Assembly (NCBI RefSeq): GCF_008704795.1
Contig: NZ_CP023690.1
Span: 5,900,501-5,964,500, forward strand
DNA from: Streptomyces spectabilis
GTDB taxonomy: Bacteria; Actinomycetota; Actinomycetes; Streptomycetales; Streptomycetaceae
Direction: 5' to 3'
DNA: 64,000 bases
Of this stretch, positions 49,735-58,460 are shown in pieces. The notes below the pieces were generated by a model, which saw nothing but the letters and a program-made list of their open reading frames with translations, searched no databases and was not told where the DNA came from. A program made the position numbers and the translations under genes. Numbering within the stretch: position 1 is the stretch's first letter; each line of letters begins with the position of its first letter.

Positions 49735-51321
49735 GTGGAACTCGCCGGAATCACCAAGCGGTTCCCCGGCGTGGTCGCCAACCACGACATCCACCTCAGC
49801 GTCCGCAAGGGCACCGTCCACGCCCTCGTCGGCGAGAACGGCGCCGGCAAGTCGACCCTGATGAAGATCCTCTACGGCATGCAGAAGCCGGACGAGGGCA
49901 CCATCGCGGTCGACGGCGAGCAGGTCGCCTTCGCCAGCCCGGCCGACGCCATCGCGCGCGGCATCGGCATGGTGCACCAGCACTTCATGCTCGCCGACCA
50001 GCTCACGGTCCTGGAGAACATCGTCCTCGGCAGCGAGAAGCTGTACGGCATCGGTGCCGGGGCCCGCCGCAAGGTCCTGGAGATCTCCGAGCGCTACGGC
50101 CTCGGCGTGCGCCCGGACGCCGACGTCGAGGACCTGGGCGTCGCCGACCGGCAGCGCGTGGAGATCCTCAAGGTCCTGTACCGGGGCGCCACCACGCTCA
50201 TCCTCGACGAGCCGACCGCCGTGCTCGTGCCGCAGGAGGTCGACGCGCTCTTCGACAACCTGCGCGAGCTCAAGTCCGAGGGCCTGTCCGTCATCTTCAT
50301 CTCGCACAAGCTGGGCGAGGTGCTCTCGGTGGCGGACGACATCACCGTCATCCGGCGCGGCACGACCGTGGGCACGGCCGTGCCGTCGCAGACCACGCCG
50401 CGCCAGCTCGCCGAGCTGATGGTGGGCAGCGAGCTGCCGACGCCGGAGACCGCCGAGTCGACGGTCACCGACCGGCCGATGCTGGAGGTCGACGGGCTCA
50501 AGCTGCTCGCCGCCGACTCCGAGCGGGCGCTCCTCGACGACATCTCCTTCACCATCCACGAGGGCGAGGTCCTCGGCATCGCCGGTGTCGAGGGCAACGG
50601 CCAGACCGAGCTGATCGACGCGTTGATCGGCCTCAAGCACGCCGACTCCGGAACCGTCCGGCTCGCCGGCGAGGACATCACCGCCTGGGCGACGCGCAAG
50701 CGCCGCGAGGAGGGCGTCGGCTACATCCCCGAGGACCGCCACCGCCACGGGCTCCTCCTGGAGTCCCCGCTGTGGGAGAACCGCATCCTCGGCCACGTGA
50801 CCGAGAAGCCCAACGCGCGCGGCTTCTGGCTCGACCCCAAGGGCGCCCAGGCCGACACCCGGCGCATCGTCGAGGAGTACGACGTCCGTACGCCCGGCAT
50901 CGACGTGACCGCGGCCTCCCTGTCCGGCGGCAACCAGCAGAAGCTGATCGTCGGCCGCGAGATGAGCCACAAGCCGCGCTTCCTCATCGCCGCGCACCCC
51001 ACGCGCGGCGTGGACGTCGGCGCGCAGGCGCAGATCTGGGACCAGATCCGCGAGGCCCGCCGCGAGGGCCTCGCCGTGCTCCTCATCTCCGCCGACCTCG
51101 ACGAGCTGATCGGCCTGTCCGACACGCTCCGGGTGATCTACCGCGGGCGGCTCGTCGCGGACGCCGACCCGGCCTCGGTCACGCCGGAGGAGCTGGGCTC
51201 GGCCATGACGGGCGCGGCCTCCGGCCATCTGGAGCACGTGGAGGAACCCGAGAACGACGCGTCCGCCGCGCCGGCGGCGGACGTCATGGAAGACGCCGGT
51301 CCGGAGGACGAGGCCCGATGA
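49735..51321 (+). CDS. ABC nucleoside transporter ATP-binding protein (double-domain)
   Basis: A 528-residue ATPase with two ABC domains in one chain, as in sugar and nucleoside importers. First domain: Walker A GENGAGKST, signature region weakened (LGVADRQRVEILK), Walker B LILDEPTAVL. Second: GVEGNGQTE, LSGGNQQKLIVGRE and FLIAAHPTRGVDVGA, the usual degenerate second Walker B. GTG 49735 is the first regular start codon but has no ribosome-binding site. GAGGAGAG at 49676-49683 is well placed for an ATC at 49690, which would add 15 residues. Overlaps the first permease gene (ATGA). Confidence 0.93.
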   Translation: MELAGITKRFPGVVANHDIHLSVRKGTVHALVGENGAGKSTLMKILYGMQKPDEGTIAVDGEQVAFASPADAIARGIGMVHQHFMLADQLTVLENIVLGSEKLYGIGAGARRKVLEISERYGLGVRPDADVEDLGVADRQRVEILKVLYRGATTLILDEPTAVLVPQEVDALFDNLRELKSEGLSVIFISHKLGEVLSVADDITVIRRGTTVGTAVPSQTTPRQLAELMVGSELPTPETAESTVTDRPMLEVDGLKLLAADSERALLDDISFTIHEGEVLGIAGVEGNGQTELIDALIGLKHADSGTVRLAGEDITAWATRKRREEGVGYIPEDRHRHGLLLESPLWENRILGHVTEKPNARGFWLDPKGAQADTRRIVEEYDVRTPGIDVTAASLSGGNQQKLIVGREMSHKPRFLIAAHPTRGVDVGAQAQIWDQIREARREGLAVLLISADLDELIGLSDTLRVIYRGRLVADADPASVTPEELGSAMTGAASGHLEHVEEPENDASAAPAADVMEDAGPEDEAR

Positions 51322-52442
51322 AGAAGTTCGACAAGGAGCGCGTGCTCCTCGCCCTCGCGGGCCCGGTCATCGCGCTCGTCGCGGCCATGGTGCTGACCTC
51401 GGTCGTGCTGGTCGCCTCGGGCAAGAGCCCGATCGAGCCGTACAGCCTGATGTTCGAGCAGGGCACCTACTCGGACATCCAGGTCCTGATCATCAATCAG
51501 GCCGGGATGTACTACCTGGCCGCCCTCGCGGTGGCCATCGGCTTCCGCATGAACCTGTTCAACATCGGCGTGGACGGCCAGTACCGCCTCGCCGCGATGG
51601 TCACCGCGGTCGTCGGCGCGCACGTGTCGCTGCCGTCGGGCCTCCAGATCCCGCTCCTGATCCTGGTGGCGATGCTCACCGGCGCCTTCTGGGCGGGCGT
51701 CGCGGGCATCCTGAAGACCACCCGGGGCGTCAGCGAGGTCGTCTCGACGATCATGCTCAACGCCATCGCGACGAGCGTCATCGGCTACCTCACCCTCGAG
51801 GAGAACTTCGGCGTCCCGGTCGGCAACAACCAGACCACCGGCGTCATGCACTCCTCCGGCTGGTTCCCCGGCATCGACATGGGCTCCTCCGGCGAGGTCT
51901 ACGGCTTCGTGGTCGTCGCCGTCCTCGCGGGCGTCCTGTACTGGCTCGTCCTCAACCGCACCCGCTTCGGCTTCGACCTGCGCGCCACCGGCGCCTCCCC
52001 GTCGGCCGCCGCCGCGTCCGGCGTCAACGCCAAGCGCATGGTGCTCACCGCCATGCTGATCTCCGGCGCGGTCGCGGGCCTCGCGGGCATGCCGATCCTC
52101 CTCGGCGACGTGCACACCTACAGCCTGAGCTTCCCCACAGGACTCGGCTTCACCGGCATCACCATCGCGCTGCTCGGCCGCAACAACCCGGTCGGCATCG
52201 CCTTCGCCGCGCTGCTCATCGCGTTCCTCGACAAGGCGTCCCCCGCGCTCGACTACAAGGGGTACGACAAGGAGATCGCGGTCATCATGCAGGGCCTGAT
52301 CGTGATCGCCGTCGTGGTCTCCTACGAGGCCGTGCGCCGCTGGGGGCTGCGCCGCCAGCAGCAGCGCGTCGGTGAGGAACTCGCCGCGGCCGCTCGCGCA
52401 GCAAGCACCAACGACTCCGTGAAGGAGGTGGCCGCGCGATGA
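51318..52442 (+). CDS. ABC nucleoside transporter permease 1
   Basis: A 374-residue permease of the BPD_transp_2 (RbsC/BmpC) family, about ten helices. FNIGVDGQYRLAAMVTAVVGA, FWAGVAGILKTTRGVSEVVSTIMLNAIA (the cytoplasmic coupling loop) and RATGASPSAAAASGVNAKRMVL are characteristic. Overlaps its neighbours by 4 bases on both sides. The soluble tail after residue 340 is helical and charged. Confidence 0.93.
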   Translation: MKKFDKERVLLALAGPVIALVAAMVLTSVVLVASGKSPIEPYSLMFEQGTYSDIQVLIINQAGMYYLAALAVAIGFRMNLFNIGVDGQYRLAAMVTAVVGAHVSLPSGLQIPLLILVAMLTGAFWAGVAGILKTTRGVSEVVSTIMLNAIATSVIGYLTLEENFGVPVGNNQTTGVMHSSGWFPGIDMGSSGEVYGFVVVAVLAGVLYWLVLNRTRFGFDLRATGASPSAAAASGVNAKRMVLTAMLISGAVAGLAGMPILLGDVHTYSLSFPTGLGFTGITIALLGRNNPVGIAFAALLIAFLDKASPALDYKGYDKEIAVIMQGLIVIAVVVSYEAVRRWGLRRQQQRVGEELAAAARAASTNDSVKEVAAR

Positions 52443-53701
52443 GCTCCGCCACCGTCACCAAGGCCGCGCCCGTGAAGGCCGCGCCGGGCCGCCGCCGCGT
52501 CTCGCTCCCCGTCCTGCTGCTCATCATCGCGGGCGTGCTCGTCCTGACCTCGGTCGTACGGATGGTCACCGACGCCCACGGCATCACCTCCACCGGGCAG
52601 ATGTCCGGCGCCCTGCGCCTGGCCGTGCCGATCGGGCTCGCGGGCCTCGGCGGCCTGTGGGCCGAGCGCGCGGGCGTGGTCAACATCGGCCTCGAAGGCA
52701 TGCTGATCCTCGGCACCTGGTTCGGCGCCTGGGCGGGCTACCAGTGGGGCCCCTGGGTCGGCATCCTCTTCGGCATCCTCGGCGGCGCCATCGGCGGTCT
52801 GCTGCACGCGATCGTCACGGTCACGTTCAACGTCAACCACATCGTCTCCGGTGTGGCGATCAACATCCTCGCCCTCGGCATCACCCGCTATCTGTCGACG
52901 TACGCCTTCGAGGGCACGGACGGCGGCTCGTCCAAGCAGTCGCCGGGCGTGGACTCGCTCGGCAAGTTCTCCGTGCCGGGCCTCTCGGACTGGCTGGTGG
53001 ACCTCAACCAGAAGCACTGGTTCCTGGTCTCCGACCTCGCGGGCCTGCTCGGCGGGCTGCTCACCGACGTCTCGCCGCTGACGCTCATCGCCATCGCGAT
53101 GGTGCCGCTGAGCTGGTTCGTCCTCTGGCGCACCGCGTTCGGCCTGCGCCTGCGCTCCTGCGGCGAGAACCCGGTCGCCGCGGAGTCCCTCGGCGTCAAC
53201 GTCTACAAGTACAAGTACCTGGCGGTCGTGATCTCCGGCGGCCTCGCCGGTCTCGGCGGCGCCTTCCTGTCCCTGGTCGCGTCGAACATCTACCTGGAGG
53301 GCCAGACCGGCGGCCGCGGCTACATCGGCCTCGCCGCGATGATCTTCGGCAACTGGATGCCGGGCGGACTCGCGATCGGCGCGGGCCTGTTCGGTTACAC
53401 CGACAGCCTGAAGCTGCGGGGCGGCGGCACGAATGTCCACGCGCTGCTGCTCCTGATCGCCATCCTGCTGATCATCGGTGCGATCTACCTGGTGTGGCGT
53501 AAGCGCTACGTCCCCGCGGCGATCACCGCGGCGGTCTCGGCGCTGACGTTCGCCTGGTACGGCCTCACCGACGAGGTGCCGAACCAGGTCGTGACGGCCA
53601 CGCCGTACGTCGTGACGCTGCTGGTCCTGTCGCTGTCCGCGCAACGCCTGCGGATGCCGAAGGCGAACGGCCTGCCGTACCGGAAGGGACAAGGGAAGTG
53701 A
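52439..53701 (+). CDS. ABC nucleoside transporter permease 2
   Basis: A 420-residue permease of the same family and partner of the first. ERAGVVNIGLEGMLILGTWFGAW, TFNVNHIVSGVAINILALGITRYLS and RLRSCGENPVAAESLGVNVYKYKYL are conserved. The stop overlaps the GTG of cytidine deaminase (GTGA), so uptake and deamination are co-translated. Confidence 0.93.
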   Translation: MSSATVTKAAPVKAAPGRRRVSLPVLLLIIAGVLVLTSVVRMVTDAHGITSTGQMSGALRLAVPIGLAGLGGLWAERAGVVNIGLEGMLILGTWFGAWAGYQWGPWVGILFGILGGAIGGLLHAIVTVTFNVNHIVSGVAINILALGITRYLSTYAFEGTDGGSSKQSPGVDSLGKFSVPGLSDWLVDLNQKHWFLVSDLAGLLGGLLTDVSPLTLIAIAMVPLSWFVLWRTAFGLRLRSCGENPVAAESLGVNVYKYKYLAVVISGGLAGLGGAFLSLVASNIYLEGQTGGRGYIGLAAMIFGNWMPGGLAIGAGLFGYTDSLKLRGGGTNVHALLLLIAILLIIGAIYLVWRKRYVPAAITAAVSALTFAWYGLTDEVPNQVVTATPYVVTLLVLSLSAQRLRMPKANGLPYRKGQGK

Positions 53702-54090
53702 CCACCGCTGCCGACTGGGAGGCCCTGCGGGACGCCGCGCGCGAGGCCATGTCCCGCGCGTACGCGCCCTACTCGGGCTTCCCCGTCGGCGCGGCGGCCC
53801 TGGCCGACGACGGCCGCACGGTCACCGGCTGCAACGTGGAGAACGCCTCGTACGGGCTCGGCCTGTGCGCCGAGTGCGGTCTGATCTCGCAGCTCCAGCT
53901 CACCGGCGGCGGCCGCCTCACCCACTTCACCTGCGTGGACGGCAAGGGCGACATCCTCATGCCGTGCGGCCGCTGCCGCCAGCTCCTGTACGAGTTCGGC
54001 GGCCCCGGCCTCCTGGTGGAGACGGCGTCGGGCATCCGCACCCTCGGCGAGATGCTGCCGGACGCGTTCGGCCCCGAGAACCTGAACTGA
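53698..54090 (+). CDS. cdd: Cytidine deaminase
   Basis: A 130-residue homotetrameric zinc enzyme turning cytidine and deoxycytidine into uridine and deoxyuridine. Zinc ligands and proton shuttle: CAE in LGLCAECGLISQL, and PCGRCRQLL; substrate-binding VTGCNVENASYG. GTG 53698 overlaps the permease stop. Last gene before a clear terminator, so it is the end of the importer operon. Confidence 0.96.
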   Translation: MTTAADWEALRDAAREAMSRAYAPYSGFPVGAAALADDGRTVTGCNVENASYGLGLCAECGLISQLQLTGGGRLTHFTCVDGKGDILMPCGRCRQLLYEFGGPGLLVETASGIRTLGEMLPDAFGPENLN

Positions 54091-54093
54091 GAC

Positions 54094-54120
54094 AAGGCCC
54101 CCGCCGTCGGCGGGGGCCTT
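54094..54120 (+). terminator. Hairpin terminator after cdd
   Basis: AAGGCCCCCGCC and GGCGGGGGCCTT pair perfectly with a tiny loop and are followed by CTTCTTC. Ends the BMP-ABC-cdd transcript. Confidence 0.88.
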
Positions 54121-54134
54121 CTTCAACCCCCTTT

Positions 54135-54151
54135 CTCTATGCGCGTAGAGT
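54135..54151 (+). promoter_or_regulatory. Operator/-10 of deoA
   Basis: CTCTATGCGCGTAGAG (54135-54150) is palindromic at all but one position pair and contains TAGAGT (54146-54151), a -10 match, 55 bases before the deoA ATG. Same core as at 46761, 48258 and 62356. Confidence 0.7.
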
Positions 54152-54205
54152 CCCGTCTGCGCACGACTTTTCTCCGCACGACTGTCACTGCCGGAAGGAC
54201 ATGCC

Positions 54206-55483
54206 ATGGACGTCATCTCCGTCATCCGTACCAAGCGGGACCGGGGCGAGCTGAGCGACGAGCAGATCGACTGGGTCATCGACGCGTACACGCGCGGCGC
54301 CGTCGCCGACGAGCAGATGTCGGCCCTGGCCATGGCCATCCTGCTCAACGGCATGAACCGCGCCGAGATCGCCCGCTGGACGGCGGCGATGATCGCGTCC
54401 GGCGAGCGCATGGACTTCTCCTCCCTGTCCCGCCCCACCGCCGACAAGCACTCCACCGGCGGCGTCGGCGACAAGATCACGCTGCCGCTCGCCCCGCTGG
54501 TCGCCGCGTGCGGCGCGGCCGTGCCGCAGCTGTCCGGGCGCGGCCTCGGCCACACCGGCGGCACCCTCGACAAGCTGGAGGCCATCCCCGGCTGGCGCGC
54601 CCTGCTCTCCAACGAGGAGATGCTGAACGTCCTCGACGGCGTGGGCTCGGTCATCTGCGCGGCGGGCGACGGCCTGGCCCCCGCCGACAAGAAGCTGTAC
54701 GCGCTCCGCGACGTGACCGGCACGGTGGAGGCGATCCCGCTGATCGCCTCCTCCATCATGTCCAAGAAGATCGCGGAGGGCACGGGCTCGCTCGTCCTGG
54801 ACGTGAAGGTCGGCACCGGCGCGTTCATGAAGACGATCGAGGACGCGCGCGAACTGGCCTCCACGATGGTCGGTCTGGGCACCGACCACGGCGTGCGCAC
54901 GGTGGCGCTCCTGACGGACATGTCCACGCCGCTCGGCCTCACCGCGGGCAACGCGCTCGAAGTCCGCGAGTCCGTCGAGGTCCTGGCGGGCGGTGGCCCG
55001 GCCGACGTCGTGGAGCTGACCCTCGCGCTCGCCCGCGAGATGCTCGACGCGGCGGGCCTGCCGGACGCCGACCCGGCGAAGGCCCTCGCCGACGGCTCCG
55101 CGATGGACGTCTGGCGCCGCATGATCGCCGCGCAGGGCGGCGACCCCGACGCGGAGCTGCCGGTGGCGCGCGAGACCCACGTCGTGACCGCGCCGTCGTC
55201 CGGCGTCCTGACCCGCCTCGACGCGTACGACATCGGCGTCGCGGCCTGGCGCCTCGGCGCGGGCCGCGCCCGCAAGGAGGACCCGGTGCAGGCCGGGGCG
55301 GGCATCGAACTCCACGCCAAGCCGGGCACCGCGGTGGTGGCCGGACAGCCCCTCCTCACCCTCCACACGGACACCCCCGACCGCTTCGAGTACGCCCTCA
55401 AGTCCCTGGCGGGCGCGTACGACATCGCCCCCGAGGGCACGGCCTTCTCGGCGAAGCCGATCGTCCTGGAGCGGGTGGGCTGA
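54206..55483 (+). CDS. deoA: Thymidine phosphorylase
   Basis: A 425-residue enzyme splitting thymidine and deoxyuridine with phosphate to base plus deoxyribose-1-phosphate. The family signature region DKHSTGGVGDKITLPLAPLVAACGAAVPQLSGRGLGHTGGTLDKLE holds the phosphate-binding residues; SIMSKKIAEGTGSLVLDVKVGTGAFMK is also diagnostic. ATG 54206 has GGAAGGA upstream. It stands alone after the cdd terminator under its own promoter with the nucleoside-regulon palindrome. Confidence 0.95.
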   Translation: MDVISVIRTKRDRGELSDEQIDWVIDAYTRGAVADEQMSALAMAILLNGMNRAEIARWTAAMIASGERMDFSSLSRPTADKHSTGGVGDKITLPLAPLVAACGAAVPQLSGRGLGHTGGTLDKLEAIPGWRALLSNEEMLNVLDGVGSVICAAGDGLAPADKKLYALRDVTGTVEAIPLIASSIMSKKIAEGTGSLVLDVKVGTGAFMKTIEDARELASTMVGLGTDHGVRTVALLTDMSTPLGLTAGNALEVRESVEVLAGGGPADVVELTLALAREMLDAAGLPDADPAKALADGSAMDVWRRMIAAQGGDPDAELPVARETHVVTAPSSGVLTRLDAYDIGVAAWRLGAGRARKEDPVQAGAGIELHAKPGTAVVAGQPLLTLHTDTPDRFEYALKSLAGAYDIAPEGTAFSAKPIVLERVG

Positions 55484-55514
55484 ACCGGTCGCCGGGGCCG
55501 CGCTTGAAATCCCT

Positions 55515-55556
55515 CAGCCCGTCCGGCGTTTGAGGACGAGGCGCGGAGCGCCGATT
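55515..55556 (+). repeat. Dispersed GC-rich repeat after deoA
   Basis: CAGCCCGTCCGGCGTTTGAG, continuing GGACGAGGCGCGGAGCGCCG, the fullest copy in the window; the last part forms a small GGCGC/GCGCC type hairpin. Confidence 0.85.
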
Positions 55557-55647
55557 CGGGGGAAAGGAGCGGAGCCCCATCCGTGTCGGGGTCCGGGGCG
55601 GAGCCCCGGTTTCGGGAAGGGGCGGGGTGGGGGAGCAAGGCGCACCG

Positions 55648-56037
55648 ATGAGTTCGCCGCCCCCCGCCGGTCCCTCCTACGTGGCAACCTCTGCGAACCT
55701 CATGGTCATCACCGGCCCCGTCCGGCCGGACGACGTACCCGCGCTGTGCGCCGAACTGCGCCACCGCGCGGGGAACGGCCACACCGAAGTGGTGTGTGAC
55801 CTGCGCGGCGTCACCACCGCGGACCTGGCCACGGTCGACGCCGTCGCCCGGCTGCGGCTCGCCGCCCGCAGGGCCGGGGTGGGACTGCGCCTGCGCGGCC
55901 CCACCCCGGCGCTGTGGGCGCTGCTGTGCCTCGTCGGTCTCGCGGAGCTATGCGTCGAGGTGGAGCGGGACCCCGAACAGCGGGAACCACCGCTCGGTGT
56001 CGAGGAAGCAGTGGAATCCGGCGACCCGGCCCGCTGA
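55648..56037 (+). CDS. STAS-domain protein
   Basis: A 129-residue protein with an MlaB-like STAS fold: NLMVITGPVRPDDVPALCAEL, EVVCDLRGVTTADLATVDAVARLRLAARRAGVGLRLRG, ending ALLCLVGLAELC. The position after DLRGV where anti-sigma-factor antagonists carry a phosphorylated Ser is Thr-Thr here. The last 30 residues overlap the end of the convergent sigma gene by 90 bases, an unusually long antisense overlap. No sigma-regulator kinase is nearby. Confidence 0.78.
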   Translation: MSSPPPAGPSYVATSANLMVITGPVRPDDVPALCAELRHRAGNGHTEVVCDLRGVTTADLATVDAVARLRLAARRAGVGLRLRGPTPALWALLCLVGLAELCVEVERDPEQREPPLGVEEAVESGDPAR

Positions 56038-56931
56038 GAGCTCGATGACCTGGATCGCCCACGGCACGAAGCCGCCGTTGTCCGGGTCGGGCTTGTACTG
56101 CGCGAACGCGGGGGTGCCGTTCGCCTCCACCGGGATCAGCCGGGAGTTCGCGCACGCCGCGCCCATCGTCGACATGAAGCCGGTGATGTCCTGCGGCCCG
56201 CGCAGCCACAGGTCGAACGGCGGCATCGTCATGACGGCGTCCTCGTGGAGCAGGGCGGTGAGCGCCGCCATGTCGTACCCCTCGAAGGCCTTCACATAGC
56301 GGTCGAGGAGCTTGCGCTGCTCCTCGTCGAGCGGGTCGGACGTCGCGGTGTCGTCGGCCGGGCGCTCGGCGAGGGTCGCGCGGGCCCGCTGCAGCGCGCT
56401 GTTCACGGAGGCGACCGTCGTGCCGAGCAGCTCGGCGACCTCACTGGCCTTCCAGGCGAGGACCTCGCGCAGGATCAGCACCGCCCGCTGCTTGGCGGGC
56501 AGTTGCTGGAGCGCGGCGATGAAGGCGAGCCGCACGGACTCCTTGGCGACGGCTGCCTCCTCGGGGCCGCTGACGGCGGGCAGCACGCGGGCGTCCGGTA
56601 TCGGCTCCAGCCAGACGTTGTCCGCGCGGGGGGTGAGGGCGGCCTGGGCCAGCGGCGTGGACGCGGTCAGGTCCATGGGGCGGGCGCGGCGATTGCCCGC
56701 GTTCAGCATGTCCAGGCAGACGTTCGTCGCGATGCGGTACAGCCAGGAGCGGAGGCTGGAGCGGCCCTCGAACTTCTCATAGCTGCGCCAGGCGCGGACC
56801 ATCGTGTCCTGCACGGCGTCCTCGGCCTCGAAGGCCGAGCCCAGCATGCGATAGCAGTACCCCGTGAGCTCGACGCGGTGCTTCTCCAGGCTCGCGTCCA
56901 GCTCGGTGGTCGCTCCAACGGTACGGCTCAT
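55948..56931 (-). CDS. Extracytoplasmic sigma factor with C-terminal SnoaL-like domain (SigJ/SigG type)
   Basis: A 327-residue sigma factor longer than ordinary ECF members. Region 2: YCYRMLGSAFEAEDAVQDTMVRAWRSYEKFEGRSSLRSWLYRIATNVCLDML. Region 4: LPAKQRAVLILREVLAWKASEVAELLGTTVASVNSALQRARATL. From about residue 210 a SnoaL-like fold (RYVKAFEGYDMAALTALLHEDAVMTMPPFDLWLRG...) is fused; in this group that domain controls activity instead of a separate anti-sigma factor. ATG 56931 has GGGGTGGG upstream; a longer ATG frame to 56982 is less likely. Confidence 0.9.
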   Translation of the reverse strand: MSRTVGATTELDASLEKHRVELTGYCYRMLGSAFEAEDAVQDTMVRAWRSYEKFEGRSSLRSWLYRIATNVCLDMLNAGNRRARPMDLTASTPLAQAALTPRADNVWLEPIPDARVLPAVSGPEEAAVAKESVRLAFIAALQQLPAKQRAVLILREVLAWKASEVAELLGTTVASVNSALQRARATLAERPADDTATSDPLDEEQRKLLDRYVKAFEGYDMAALTALLHEDAVMTMPPFDLWLRGPQDITGFMSTMGAACANSRLIPVEANGTPAFAQYKPDPDNGGFVPWAIQVIELSAGRVAGFHCFLDTERWFPLFGVPLHLDA

Positions 56932-57104
56932 CCCAACCCACCCCTGTGCCTCTGCCTCGCCGGCGCGGACGCCCCAGCACACCGGAAGCTACCGCAGCCC
57001 ACTGACAACGGCCTCCGGAGCGGAGAAAACGGCAGCTCACCGGGGTCGCATGCGCTATGGGCGCACGCCTTGCGGCATGCGCCCGCGCCCTGCCACCGGC
57101 GCCG

Positions 57105-58397
57105 TCAGCAGGCGCTCGCCACCGGCGCCGGGCGCCGCGCGGCCCGGGTCCCGAACAGCGTGATCCCCACGACGCCGGTCACCGCGAGCACGCCGAGCGC
57201 CACGGTCCCGGCCCAGCCGCCGGAGTGGAAGGCGATCGCGCCGAGCGTGCCGCCCGCGCTGCTGCCCACGTAGTACGCGGACTGGTAGAGCGCCGACGCC
57301 TGCGCGCGGCCCCGGGTGGCCGTGCGGCTCACCGACGAGGACGCCACGGCGTGTCCCGCGAAGAAGCCCGCCGTGATCAGGACGAGGCCGAGCAGGACGA
57401 GGAGGATGTCGGAGGACAGGGAGAGCAGCAGGCCCGCCGCCGTCGTGCTCGCGGCCAGGTAGAGCGCGCCGCGCCGCCCGAGCCGCGCGACCAGCTTCCC
57501 GGCCGCGGCCGAGGAGGCCGTACCGACCAGATAGACGAGGAAGATCGAGCCGATGACGCCCTGCGGCAGCGAGAACGGCGCCTCGGTGAGGCGGTAGCCG
57601 ATCACCGTGTAGACCGCGCCGAACACCGTCATGAACAGCGCGCCGATCGCGTACAGACGGCACAGCAGCGGGTTCGACAGGTGCGAACGCACCGTGCGGG
57701 CCAGGGACTTCGGGCTCAGCGTGCCCGGTGTGAAGTGGCGCGGCGCGGGCAGCAGCGCGCGGAAGGCGAGCGCGCACAGGACCGCGACGGCGCCGACGAC
57801 GGCGAGCGCCCAGCGCCAGCCCCAGGCCTGCGCGACCCAGCCGGTGACGATGCGGCCGCTCATGCCGCCGATGGAGTTGCCCGCCACGAACATGCCGATC
57901 GCGGCGACGAGGGCCTTGGGCCGCACCTCCTCGGCGAGGTACGCCATCGCGGAGGCGGGCAGACCGGCGAGCGCCGCGCCCTGCACCGCGCGCAGCGCGA
58001 TCAGCGCGCCCACCGACGGGGCGAGCGGCACGAGCAGGCCGACCACGACGGCGACGGCCAGCGAGGCCGTCATCAGGGTGCGGCGGCCGTACCGCTCCGA
58101 CAGGGCGCTCAGCGGCAGGACGAACAGGGCGAGCGCGCCGGTCGCGGCGGACACCGTCCAGCTCGCGGTGGACGCGCTCACGCCCAAGTCGGCGGAGATC
58201 AGGGGCAGGAGCGCCTGCGTGGAGTACAGCAGGGCGAAGGTGGCGACGCCCGCGAGGAAGAGCGCGAAGCTCATGCGGCGGTAGCCGGGGCCTCCGGGTG
58301 CCATGCGGGAGTCGCGCGGGGTGGAATCGGGAGCGGGGGACGACGGGGGAAGGGCGACCGCGTGGGTGGCGGCCGCCCCGCTACTGGCAGGAGGCAT
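57105..58397 (-). CDS. MFS transporter
   Basis: A 430-residue transporter with twelve helices. The loop 2-3 motif appears as SALSERYGRRTLMTASLAVAVVVG, and the second half begins near residue 225 with LARTVRSHLSNPLLCRLYAIGALFM. SIGGMSGRIVTGWVAQAWGWRWAL is typical of the YnfM/YdhP-like efflux group, suggesting export of a small compound. ATG 58397 follows a TACGTT box by 6 bases, probably leaderless. Divergent from the LysR gene with a 19-bp inverted repeat between. Confidence 0.9.
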   Translation of the reverse strand: MPPASSGAAATHAVALPPSSPAPDSTPRDSRMAPGGPGYRRMSFALFLAGVATFALLYSTQALLPLISADLGVSASTASWTVSAATGALALFVLPLSALSERYGRRTLMTASLAVAVVVGLLVPLAPSVGALIALRAVQGAALAGLPASAMAYLAEEVRPKALVAAIGMFVAGNSIGGMSGRIVTGWVAQAWGWRWALAVVGAVAVLCALAFRALLPAPRHFTPGTLSPKSLARTVRSHLSNPLLCRLYAIGALFMTVFGAVYTVIGYRLTEAPFSLPQGVIGSIFLVYLVGTASSAAAGKLVARLGRRGALYLAASTTAAGLLLSLSSDILLVLLGLVLITAGFFAGHAVASSSVSRTATRGRAQASALYQSAYYVGSSAGGTLGAIAFHSGGWAGTVALGVLAVTGVVGITLFGTRAARRPAPVASAC

Positions 58398-58422
58398 GTC
58401 ACGAACGTATGACCGCCCCTCC

Positions 58423-58441
58423 TCATGCGTCCAATGCATGA
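58423..58441. promoter_or_regulatory. LysR-type inverted repeat between MFS and lysR genes
   Basis: TCATGCGTCCAATGCATGA: perfect 6-bp arms around 7 bases, in the 63-base gap between the two starts, upstream of both -10 boxes (minus-strand TACGTT at 58404-58409; plus-strand CATAAT at 58448-58453). Confidence 0.7.
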
Positions 58442-58460
58442 ACCGGCCATAATCCATCCC

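Noticed and set aside
49666..51237. 523-codon minus-strand frame opposite the ABC ATPase
   Set aside because: Shadow of the double ABC domain gene; low-complexity composition and no family likeness.
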